Below are positions 16,674-22,589 of a DNA stretch of 31,790 bases, in pieces. The position numbers were made by a program, and so were the translations under genes. The notes beneath the pieces are model-generated. The model saw only the letters and a list, made by a program, of their open reading frames with translations. It was not told where the DNA came from and ran no database searches. The stretch spans positions 1 through 31,790 of the forward strand of contig CAZLEF010000084.1 in assembly GCA_964558465.1 (NCBI GenBank), read 5' to 3'. Each line of letters begins with the position of its first letter. Within the stretch, counting starts at the first letter, position 1. This DNA is from JACJYC01 sp964558465. Its GTDB lineage: Bacteria > Bacteroidota > Bacteroidia > Chitinophagales > Saprospiraceae.

Positions 16674-17695
16674 AGATCTTCGGATTGATTGGCAAAAGGC
16701 TTCGCAAACTGAGGCCGCACCAGTTTCCAGATTAACGGCCGGTAATCCTTTCCGTCGAGTAAGGCAAACAGCAGCGTCGGGTAGGTGCATTGCAGGAAGT
16801 AAAGTGCGGTTTCTTTTCGGGTATCCAGCACCTTGAACTCGGCTTGGGCTACCTTTTCTATCGACCGGAATGCCTCCTGCAGGCTTGCGTCTGTTTTCCG
16901 GACCCATTGAAAAAATTCGTCGGGCACGCGGTCGAGGATATCCTCCAGGGATTTCCCTTCCCTGAGGTATTCCCAGATACTGATGTTCGACACTTGGGTA
17001 ACGATCCGGTGAATGCGCAGGTATTCTTCAAATTTGACCTTATAGCGCAGGCCGCTCCGGAAACGTACGACAAACCCTTCCTTGTTGTTTTCTTCGAGGT
17101 TTTTTAAGGTATGAAGGTCGTTTACCCCGTCGAAACGCGGCGCGGGGGTAAAACCAGGATTAAACTCCGGTTGTTCGACGCCGGTCCGGGTATGCAAAAC
17201 ACCCAGCAGGATCAGGTCTTCCATTCCACCATAGTCCACCACGATCCGGTTTTCAGGGTAAATGATCTCAAAAAGGTAGGTTTTGGTTTGATCCAGATCC
17301 CCCAGCAAATTGCTGTACTTCCGGTACAGGATGTCCGTTGCTTTCAGTGCCTGGTCGCTGGTAAACGACCCGCGGGTTGCGATAAAAGGCCGGCCGTTCA
17401 GCCAATACAAAATGCCCAGGGAACCGTCCAGTTTTTCGAATACCTCGAAGGGTTCGTCCGGTATCAACTGGTTTTCCTTTTCGCCCCAATTGAAGAATTT
17501 GCGGAATGGCCGGGCTGCCGGTTCCAGGTTTCGGTCCAGTATCAACCCCCGGCATTGCAGGGTGATTTCGTTCCATTCCTGTTCGTACTGGGTTTTCTGG
17601 GTATAGTTGTAAATAAAGAGCTCCGCTTCCGGGTGGCGTTGCACCTGGATAAAACCGTCGTTGATCAGGTTCTGGAGCTCTTTTGGGTCGAACAT
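16670..17695 (-). CDS. Rnl1-family (T4 RNA ligase 1-like) ATP-dependent RNA ligase
   Basis: A 341-residue nucleotidyltransferase-type ligase. Motif I is EKLDGS with the adenylated lysine at K88; upstream is the typical ARPFRKFFNWGE (about 61-72). LFEIIYPENRIVVDY (about 141-155) is motif IIIa-like. EGFVVRF (206-212) is motif IV and YKVKF (218-222) motif V. The remaining about 120 residues are a helical C-terminal domain. The enzyme should seal 3'-OH and 5'-phosphate RNA ends after healing by the kinase/phosphatase, whose start overlaps this stop. The T4 pair repairs cleaved tRNA, the best-known function of this combination. It follows the SPFH gene after a 100-base gap filled by a hairpin. Confidence 0.92.
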   Translation of the reverse strand: MFDPKELQNLINDGFIQVQRHPEAELFIYNYTQKTQYEQEWNEITLQCRGLILDRNLEPAARPFRKFFNWGEKENQLIPDEPFEVFEKLDGSLGILYWLNGRPFIATRGSFTSDQALKATDILYRKYSNLLGDLDQTKTYLFEIIYPENRIVVDYGGMEDLILLGVLHTRTGVEQPEFNPGFTPAPRFDGVNDLHTLKNLEENNKEGFVVRFRSGLRYKVKFEEYLRIHRIVTQVSNISIWEYLREGKSLEDILDRVPDEFFQWVRKTDASLQEAFRSIEKVAQAEFKVLDTRKETALYFLQCTYPTLLFALLDGKDYRPLIWKLVRPQFAKPFANQSEDL

Positions 17696-17704
17696 GGTTT
17701 TATT

Positions 17705-17790
17705 GTTGATGCGTTGATCTGTTGATCTGTTGATTCGATTGGAATCGTCAAATCAACGAATCAACGAATCAACAAATCAACAAATCAACA
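17705..17790. repeat. octamer-repeat hairpin (GTTGATNN / NNATCAAC)
   Basis: Four GTTGAT octamers (17705-17737) and five ATCAAC octamers (to 17790) form the arms of a long imperfect inverted repeat with a short TTGGAA-like centre. It fills the space between the SPFH gene and the ligase gene and ends 6 bases from the SPFH stop. Inside an operon it could act as an mRNA processing or stability element, or as a partial terminator. Confidence 0.85.
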
Positions 17791-17795
17791 TCTCC

Positions 17796-18896
17796 TCACT
17801 TCTGCGGTACAAAGATCTGCCGCAACTGCCCGACAATGTCTCCACCGCCGGAAACCGAAATGCTGCTGATATTATCGGCAATTTTTTCCATGAACTCCAT
17901 TTCTTTCAATTTGAAGAGCATGGCGTTTTCTTCCATCAGCCTGGCCGTGTTGAGCAAGCTGCGGGTAGAAGCGGTTTCTTCGCGCCGCGTAATGGTATTG
18001 GCCTGGGCATTTTTTTCGGCGACCAGCACCTGGTTCATGATCTCCCGGATTTCGCCGGGCAGGATGATGTCGCGGATACCGCAGTCCATCACTTCGACGC
18101 CCAGTTTATCGGCCAGGGGCCGGATGGCTGCCAGGACCTGTTCGCCGACGGATTCCTTGCGCTCCAGCAACTCGTCCAGCGTCAGGGCGCCGGTGAATTC
18201 CCGCAGGGCCAACTGCAAGGCAAGATACAAATGCTTGTCGTAATCTTTGCTTTCGGTGTAAGCCTTTACGAAGTCGAGCATTTTGTACCGGGCGAAAAAG
18301 TTGATCCGCAGGGCGGCTTTATCGCGGGTCAGCAATTCCTGGCCTGAAACTTCCAGTTGGAGTTGCCGCATATCCGATTTCACGACCTGGACGGTATCGG
18401 CGTTTTTCCAGAAGGAATACACGCCGGGTTCCAGGGTACGCTCCAGTTTGCCGTTGACAAACAGCAAACCCGTTTCCCAGGGTTCCACCGTATGGCTGCG
18501 GACATAGGCGGCCATTGCCGGTTTTTGAAGGATGGCCTTGTCGATGGCTTCCGTAATCCAGACCTTCGACAGATCGGCCCGGATAAACTGACGTTCGATC
18601 AACCCTTTCCAGAAGGCATACTGACCGGGAGTCAGGATCTGCCTGAAAATGCCCTTTTCAAAACATAACACGATCTCGCTGTCTTTTACTTCAACGACTT
18701 CCAGCAAGGAAGCCAGAACGGCGTCCTTCAGCAGGATGCTGAGGTCTGCCGGCGGAGCAAAAGGCTGAGACAGGTCGTACGTCAACGCCTTTTCGCCAAA
18801 CCAGATCCAGTGCGACCCGCGGGTGAGGGTCCGTTTCAGGGCCCCGTTTTTCATCACGAGGGCTGCCTGCCAGGGATTTAATACTAACCTTTTCAT
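17796..18896 (-). CDS. SPFH/Band-7 (slipin-like) protein of an RNA-repair locus
   Basis: A 366-residue SPFH-domain protein. Residues about 140-300 match the slipin core: FVNGKLERTLEPGVYSFWKN, ELLTRDKAALRINFFARYKM, LGVEVMDCGIRDIILPGEIR and the alanine-rich coiled tail (AEKNAQANTITRREETASTR). No N-terminal membrane helix is visible, unlike classical slipins, so it may be soluble or peripheral. The short motif GxLxRxLxxGxxxxW occurs three times, at residues 16-34, 80-98 and 146-164, suggesting triplication of the front of the SPFH fold. Comparative work on RNA repair has proposed SPFH modules as scaffolds for ligases and a tRNA-like RNA; the adjacent ligase, kinase and tRNA-like sequence agree with that. 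It is probably first in the protein-coding part of the operon. Confidence 0.88.
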   Translation of the reverse strand: MKRLVLNPWQAALVMKNGALKRTLTRGSHWIWFGEKALTYDLSQPFAPPADLSILLKDAVLASLLEVVEVKDSEIVLCFEKGIFRQILTPGQYAFWKGLIERQFIRADLSKVWITEAIDKAILQKPAMAAYVRSHTVEPWETGLLFVNGKLERTLEPGVYSFWKNADTVQVVKSDMRQLQLEVSGQELLTRDKAALRINFFARYKMLDFVKAYTESKDYDKHLYLALQLALREFTGALTLDELLERKESVGEQVLAAIRPLADKLGVEVMDCGIRDIILPGEIREIMNQVLVAEKNAQANTITRREETASTRSLLNTARLMEENAMLFKLKEMEFMEKIADNISSISVSGGGDIVGQLRQIFVPQK

Positions 18897-19120
18897 GGTC
18901 GGTTTATTTAAAAATGATTCAATTTCATGGGAAAACAGCGCCGTTGTCCACCGGTCGAAAGCGGAAAACGGAAGGTACGCGCTTTTTCAGGCGGCGTTCG
19001 GGAACAACCCCGGCCGGGAAGACCGGACGGCTGATCTGAAGGCCGCTTGAAGCCCTGCGTCCTGGCCGCTTTGCTGGCCTTTTTCCGGTTGGGCGTTGTA
19101 CAGCCGTGGTCGCCCTGGCG
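18897..19120. other. leader between the tRNA-like region and the SPFH gene
   Basis: About 220 bases of G+C-rich non-coding sequence, expected to be the 5' leader of the SPFH mRNA. It contains several short self-complementary runs (for example CCCGGCCGGGG on the minus strand near 19010) but no convincing open frame or tRNA part. Confidence 0.45.
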
Positions 19121-19152
19121 CTTAAACTTCAGGGTAAACCCTGGCGTTTAAG
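19121..19152 (-). ncRNA. perfect two-segment hairpin in the operon leader
   Basis: CTTAAAC pairs with GTTTAAG (7 bp), and inside it CAGGG pairs with CCCTG (5 bp) around a 4-base loop, with a 2x2 internal loop (TT/GC). It is part of the structured RNA between the tRNA-like elements and the SPFH gene. The role is unknown; processing stop or attenuator are possible. Confidence 0.6.
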
Positions 19153-19154
19153 TT

Positions 19155-19174
19155 GCTCCGATCCGAAGATCGGA
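19155..19174 (-). ncRNA. 8-bp hairpin with UUCG loop
   Basis: On the minus strand CTCCGATC-TTCG-GATCGGAG forms a perfect 8-bp stem closed by the exceptionally stable C(UUCG)G tetraloop, 3 bases upstream of the previous hairpin in transcript order. UUCG caps are typical of structural RNA. There is no following T-run on the minus strand, so it is not an obvious terminator. Confidence 0.65.
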
Positions 19175-19206
19175 GATACAAGCCCCGGACAACGGGTACT
19201 GTTTTC

Positions 19207-19318
19207 AAATTGGGCATTTTTAATGAAGTTGCCCGCTTCAGGTAACATGGATTAACAGTCCATAGCTCTGCCAACTGAGCTATCCCAACTTTGGATTGGG
19301 AGCAGGATTCGAACCTGC
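19207..19318 (-). ncRNA. tRNA-like element B with GTT anticodon, parts in permuted order
   Basis: Read on the minus strand: T-arm GCAGG-TTCGAAT-CCTGC (19302-19318); a 7-bp acceptor-like hairpin TCCCAAT-CCAAA-GTTGGGA (19283-19301); TA; D-arm GCTC-AGTTGGCA-GAGC (19265-19280); one base; anticodon arm ATGGA-CTGTTAA-TCCAT (19247-19263) with anticodon GTT (Asn). All tRNA parts are present, but the 3' half precedes the 5' half, as in a circularly permuted tRNA. A CCA lies in the acceptor loop. A rival fold pairs AAGTTGGG with CCCAATTT (19207-19214), with a 5-bp, 7-base-loop hairpin at 19224-19240 standing in for a T-arm. It lies upstream of the SPFH gene on the same strand. Confidence 0.8.
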
Positions 19319-19332
19319 GCACGTCCTGCCAC

Positions 19333-19412
19333 TGTTCTACCGGCTAAACTATCCCGGCGCCCGGGAGGGGGAGTCGAACCCCCGCTGATGGCGACACAAA
19401 TAACGATCAACG
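19333..19412 (-). ncRNA. tRNA-like element A: T-arm, acceptor hairpin and D-arm
   Basis: Read on the minus strand: a 7-bp stem CGTTGAT/ATCAGCG (19383-19412) with a 16-base loop, then T-arm GGGGG-TTCGACT-CCCCC (19367-19383), an acceptor-like hairpin TCCCGG-GCG-CCGGGA (19352-19366), TA, and D-arm GTTT-AGCCGGTA-GAAC (19335-19350). The order is the same as in element B. No clear anticodon arm follows; only about 14 bases separate this D-arm from the T-arm of element B. Acceptor sequences differ between A and B, yet each pairs with its own neighbour. Confidence 0.72.
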
Positions 19413-19669
19413 GCCATTTCGCGACAGCATACCGGACCCTACCGGGGCGATACTGCGGGGCTTTCGGGAAACCCGCGCCAGGTTCGCGCTATGACCTGGA
19501 ACGCCTCCTCTTTCGAGAAGCTTGTATCGCGAAGCTTCCGCTTCGCGTGTTTTTTAAAGCGGTGAAGTTTCTGTTTCACACTGCTCTTTTGTTTTTGTTT
19601 TGAGGAGTCGCGAAGCGGCAGTTTCGCTGAACATTTGGTTAAACCGCAGGCTTCAACGGACTTTCAATG
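19413..19669 (-). other. structured 5' portion of the tRNA-like transcript
   Basis: No protein-coding gene. On the minus strand several clean hairpins follow one another: CCAGGT/ACCTGG around 19478-19499, CGGG-TTT-CCCG near 19464-19474, CAGTAT/ATGCTG enclosing CCGG-TAGGGT-CCGG near 19427-19455. These support a structured RNA preceding element A. Confidence 0.5.
19528..19555 (+). terminator. GC-rich hairpin followed by T-run
   Basis: CGCGAAGC-TTCC-GCTTCGCG, a perfect 8-bp stem with a 4-base loop, followed by TGTTTTTT on the plus strand. This has the form of an intrinsic terminator for plus-strand transcription, which would stop antisense transcripts leaving the tRNA-like region. Read on the minus strand it is simply another hairpin in the structured leader. 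Confidence 0.5.
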
Positions 19670-19699
19670 CAAAGATGCACAGATCACTACGCAATCAAA
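19670..19699 (-). promoter_or_regulatory. candidate promoter of the tRNA-like/SPFH/RNA-repair operon
   Basis: On the minus strand TTTG (19696-19699) is followed after 18 bases by CATCTTTG (19670-19677), one base off the Bacteroidota TTTG / TAnnTTTG promoter with normal spacing. Transcription would begin near 19660 and run through the structured region, both tRNA-like elements and the SPFH gene. Pattern match only. Confidence 0.4.
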
Positions 19700-19790
19700 T
19701 TGCGCACTAAAAAAATTTTTCAAAAAAATTAAAAAAAAGAACTGGTCGCTCCTGGAAATGAAATTCAGACAATGAAAAACATTAAATATA

Positions 19791-19828
19791 TTTTAACTAA
19801 ATAATTGATTATCAATTTTTAGTTAAAA
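19791..19828. promoter_or_regulatory. near-perfect palindrome, candidate operator
   Basis: TTTTAACTAAATAATTGAT is mirrored by ATCAATTTTTAGTTAAAA, an inverted repeat of about 18 bp per arm with one unpaired base and a TAT centre. It lies in the A+T-rich divergent region between the RNA-repair operon and the WYL regulator. Position and symmetry suit a binding site for a dimeric regulator such as the WYL protein; binding is inferred. Confidence 0.45.
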
Positions 19829-19949
19829 ATACTCTAAACAACGCATGGCAAGTTGATTTTTCCGACAGACCTATTAATGCAGGAAAATAAAAATTAGTTC
19901 CCGTCGTTTTTAGATAAACTGCGCATATATATTGCGTGATAAAAGAAAT

Positions 19950-20143
19950 GAGGAACTGACCCGCTGAGGCGTGGGAGGAATTGAAGAACTGAGGAATCGA
20001 AGCCACCTGCACCACCAACTTCCCACGCCCTGGGTGGTTCGTCGGTCGGAGAAGGCTCCGGCCTCCGGACGACGAAGTCGCCTGCGGCAGACGGAGCCGG
20101 CGGGCAAAGCCAATCCTCCAAAGGTCCATGGAACTCCAACGGA
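19950..20143. repeat. composite palindromic repeat region
   Basis: Contains a GAGGAACTGA/GAGGAATCGA word run (19950-19995) that is an inverted copy of the word family at 30236-30286, a CCCACGCCCTGGGTGG hairpin near 20022-20037, and an imperfect inverted repeat TTCGTCGGTCGGAG / CTCCGGACGACGAA (about 20038-20084). Frames crossing it are low complexity and I do not call a gene. Confidence 0.6.
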
Positions 20144-20261
20144 GAGTCCTATGAACAAACAACCCCAAACAACCCCAAACAACCCCAAACAATCCAAACA
20201 ACCCCAAACAATCCCAACCAATCCAACCAATCCAACCAATCCAACCAATCCAACCAATCCA
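20144..20261. repeat. composite tandem array (CCCCAAACAA then AACCAATCC units)
   Basis: A GAGTCCTATG module (20144-20153) leads into about six CCCCAAACAA decamers, then five AACCAATCC nonamers, ending one base before the ATG of the WYL gene. The array therefore forms the ribosome-binding region of that gene. A sister copy of the leading module and the decamers lies downstream of the same gene at 21358-21420. Confidence 0.9.
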
Positions 20262-20262
20262 C

Positions 20263-21291
20263 ATGTCCATCAACAAACTCGCCCTCATCCGCTACAAGAC
20301 CATCGACCAATGCCTGCAGAACCGTTACCGCAAATGGACCCTGGACGATCTGGTTGAAGCAGTTTCCAATGCATTGTACGAATACGAGGGCATCAAAGGC
20401 GGGGTGGGGAAACGCACCGTTCAACTGGATATCCAGAACATGCGCAGCGACAAGCTCGGGTACAACGCCCCGATCCTTGTCGTCGACCGGAAATATTATA
20501 CTTACGAAGATAAGAATTACAGTATTACCAACAACCCGATAACCGCCCGCGACCTGGGCAAGCTGAACGAGGTCCTGACCTTCCTCAAACAATTCAGCGG
20601 TTTCGGTTATTTTCGGGATCTCGCCGAAACCACGACCCGCCTGGAGGACCAACTCTACCGGCAAAAACACAACGGGCAGTCGTTCATCGACCTGGAAAAA
20701 AACGAATTGCTCCGGGGGCTGGAATACATTCAACCCATCCACGAGGCGATTTTGCAAAAACAAACCCTGCTGATTTCCTACCAGTCTTTCAAGGCCCGTC
20801 ATGCCGCCGATGTCGTCTTTTACCCTTATCTCCTGAAAGAATACCGCAACCGCTGGTTTGTGTTGGGCAGCCGGAAAAAAGAGGAAAGCCTGGTCAATTT
20901 TGCGCTCGACCGGATGGAAGGCCTCCAGAACTTACCGGGGGAACCTTACCGGGAAAATACAGGAGAGGACATTCGCCAATTTTACAAAGACGTGATCGGG
21001 GTAACCAAAGCGGCGGGTCAACGCCCCGCAAAAGTGATCCTGAAGGCGGATCGCGTGGCAGCGCCCTATATCCTGACCAAACCCTTTCACCACTCGCAGG
21101 AGGTTCTGAAAAAAGAACCGGACGGCGGAGTAATCTTCAGCATCGAAGTCGTCCTCAACTACGAACTGGAACGCGAGATCCTGGGGTTCGGGGAAAGCCT
21201 CCTTGTATTGAGCCCGCGTATGCTGATGAACCGGATCTCGCAGCGGTTGAACAACGCTGCAGCGGCGTATAGGCCTGGAAACGGGGGGTGA
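20263..21291 (+). CDS. WYL-domain transcriptional regulator
   Basis: A 342-residue regulator. The first about 90 residues form a winged helix-turn-helix (WTLDDLVEAVSNALYEYEG, KRTVQLDIQNMRSDK). The middle is the WYL domain (about 155-225), with ALLISYQSF-like strand TLLISYQSFKAR and YPYLLKEYRNRWFVLGSRKK. The C-terminal WCX extension includes PYILTKPFHHSQEVLKKEPD. WYL domains sense nucleotides or nucleic-acid ligands and commonly control defence and DNA- or RNA-repair genes. It is divergent from the SPFH/ligase/kinase operon across an A+T-rich region with a strong palindrome, so it is the likely regulator of that operon. The start follows a repeat array and has no normal ribosome site. Its family and length are ordinary for the group. 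Confidence 0.9.
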   Translation: MSINKLALIRYKTIDQCLQNRYRKWTLDDLVEAVSNALYEYEGIKGGVGKRTVQLDIQNMRSDKLGYNAPILVVDRKYYTYEDKNYSITNNPITARDLGKLNEVLTFLKQFSGFGYFRDLAETTTRLEDQLYRQKHNGQSFIDLEKNELLRGLEYIQPIHEAILQKQTLLISYQSFKARHAADVVFYPYLLKEYRNRWFVLGSRKKEESLVNFALDRMEGLQNLPGEPYRENTGEDIRQFYKDVIGVTKAAGQRPAKVILKADRVAAPYILTKPFHHSQEVLKKEPDGGVIFSIEVVLNYELEREILGFGESLLVLSPRMLMNRISQRLNNAAAAYRPGNGG

Positions 21292-21298
21292 GGGGGTA

Positions 21299-21420
21299 TT
21301 TGTTGATGCGTTGATTCGAGGGGCGCCGTTCCAAACAACCCCAAACAACCCCTCCAAAGGAGTCCTATGGACAAACAACCCCAAACAATCCCAAACAATC
21401 CAAACAATCCAAACAATCCA
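21299..21420. repeat. composite tandem array downstream of the WYL gene
   Basis: TTGATGCG/TTGATTCG octamers (21301-21320) are followed by CCAAACAACC units, a CTCC-AAA-GGAG hairpin, the AGTCCTATGGAC module (GTCC-TAT-GGAC) and then five AACAATCCCA/AACAATCCA units. The array ends 2 bases from the stop of the convergent minus-strand gene, so it lies between convergent genes and may serve as terminator for both. Confidence 0.88.
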
Positions 21421-21422
21421 AA

Positions 21423-22271
21423 CTACTTCCTCCCAAACCTGAGTTCCGCCAGCACCGGCATATGGTCCGAGGGGTATTTAAAATCATAAAAATCGTCGAT
21501 CACCGCGTAACGGAGCAACGACCAGCCCGTTTTACCCATGAAGATATAGTCGATCCGGCGGTCGGGCGCAGCATCAAATTTGAATGCGTTGAAGGTACTT
21601 TCCGGCCCGTAGGCCTTGTCGCCCGCCGCTTCCCGGGCATCAGTCAGGCTTGCTTTCAGGGTCACAACCGGCTGTTCGTCAGGCGTCAGGTTGAAATCGC
21701 CCATGAGGATGACGCGGTGGTTTTTTTTGCCGGACAGTTCCTGTATCTTTTCCAGGATCAGCCTGGCCGATTGAACCCTGGCCTCTTGCCCGATGTGATC
21801 AAAATGGGTATTAAAAACCCAGATCTTTTTGCCCGATCTTTTTACGCGAAACAGGGCGTAGGTGCAAACCCGTTCCAATGCGGCATCCCAACCCCTTGAA
21901 GGAACGTCTGGAGTAGGGGACAGCCAGAAGGTCGAAGACTCCTGCAAAACCAGCCGGTCGGTTCGGTAAAACAAAGCGGAATATTCCCCTTTTTCTTTGC
22001 CGTCGTCGCGGCCCACGCCTGCATAAGCATAATTTCCAAGCCCGGCCTTGATATAATCGAGCTGGTGTTTCAATCCTTCCTGCGTACCCAGTACGTCCGG
22101 CTCGTAAAATTTTATCAGACCCACCAGTTTATCCCTGCGCTGGTCCCAGGTGTTGGGCCCGTCGCCAGGGTTGTCAAAACGGATATTGTAGGTCATCGCT
22201 TTCATAGATTGGGCGTTTAATGCGGCGCCGCCAAGACAGGTTATAAAACCAAACAGATATAAAAACTTCAT
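21423..22271 (-). CDS. secreted endonuclease/exonuclease/phosphatase-fold hydrolase
   Basis: A 282-residue exported metal-dependent phosphodiesterase or nuclease of the EEP superfamily. A signal peptide (residues 1-20, ending LNA) is followed by the full set of motifs: TYNIRF (N29), GTQEG (E65), NTHFDH (H156), GDFN (D192, N194), RRIDYIF (D241) and SDHMP (D269, H270). Members range from DNases to sphingomyelinase-like and inositol-phosphate phosphatases; the substrate is not evident. It is monocistronic, bounded by repeat arrays on both sides. Confidence 0.92.
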   Translation of the reverse strand: MKFLYLFGFITCLGGAALNAQSMKAMTYNIRFDNPGDGPNTWDQRRDKLVGLIKFYEPDVLGTQEGLKHQLDYIKAGLGNYAYAGVGRDDGKEKGEYSALFYRTDRLVLQESSTFWLSPTPDVPSRGWDAALERVCTYALFRVKRSGKKIWVFNTHFDHIGQEARVQSARLILEKIQELSGKKNHRVILMGDFNLTPDEQPVVTLKASLTDAREAAGDKAYGPESTFNAFKFDAAPDRRIDYIFMGKTGWSLLRYAVIDDFYDFKYPSDHMPVLAELRFGRK

Positions 22272-22331
22272 CGGATGGTGGATTTGAGGGCAATATTAAA
22301 GAACCTTTTGAATATATCGAACCAATCCTGT

Positions 22332-22510
22332 CAATCGTTGATTTGTTGATTTGTTGATGCGTTGATTCGACCACGCTGCGGCGTGGCGTTCCAATCGAAC
22401 CCCCGCCCGGGCTAAGGCCCATGCGGGTACCACGCCGCAGCGTGGCGAATCAATCCAATCAATCGTACCAATCGAACCAATCGAACCAATCGAACCAATC
22501 GAACCAACCA
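22332..22510. repeat. composite inverted/tandem repeat cluster
   Basis: GTTGATTT/GTTGATGC octamers (22336-22370), then a hairpin CCACGC-TGCG-GCGTGG (22371-22386), a second short palindrome near 22404-22427, then CCACGC-CGCA-GCGTGG (22430-22445), which is the exact reverse complement of the first hairpin, then ATCAATCC and four AACCAATCG nonamers to 22510. It lies between divergent genes. No gene is visible. Confidence 0.85.
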
Positions 22511-22589
22511 TTTATTCATTTCCTTGGCTGTTTTTAAAAAAATACCCATTTTCACCCTGAATTTATTGATCACCATAATACAGCCAACT

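Noticed and set aside
16674..16907. N-terminal extension of the kinase/phosphatase
   Set aside because: It overlaps the ligase coding region in another frame; the ATG at 16673 is coupled to the ligase stop and matches T4 Pnkp length.
17705..17790. CRISPR array
   Set aside because: Units are 8 bases with no spacers and no cas genes nearby; the same holds for the other arrays.
19281..19351. An ordinary linear tRNA formed by the D-arm of element A and the T-arm of element B
   Set aside because: Only about 14 bases lie between the arms, too few for an anticodon arm, and the acceptor strands pair at only four positions, whereas each pairs fully with its own neighbour. A decayed tRNA cluster remains a possible alternative origin.
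19388..19603. Small plus-strand open frame in the tRNA-like leader
   Set aside because: It crosses several hairpins of the structured RNA region and resembles no protein.
19812..20288. 158-residue minus-strand open frame rich in WIGWIG
   Set aside because: The N-terminal half is translated nonamer and decamer repeats; coding would require the repeats to be exon sequence.
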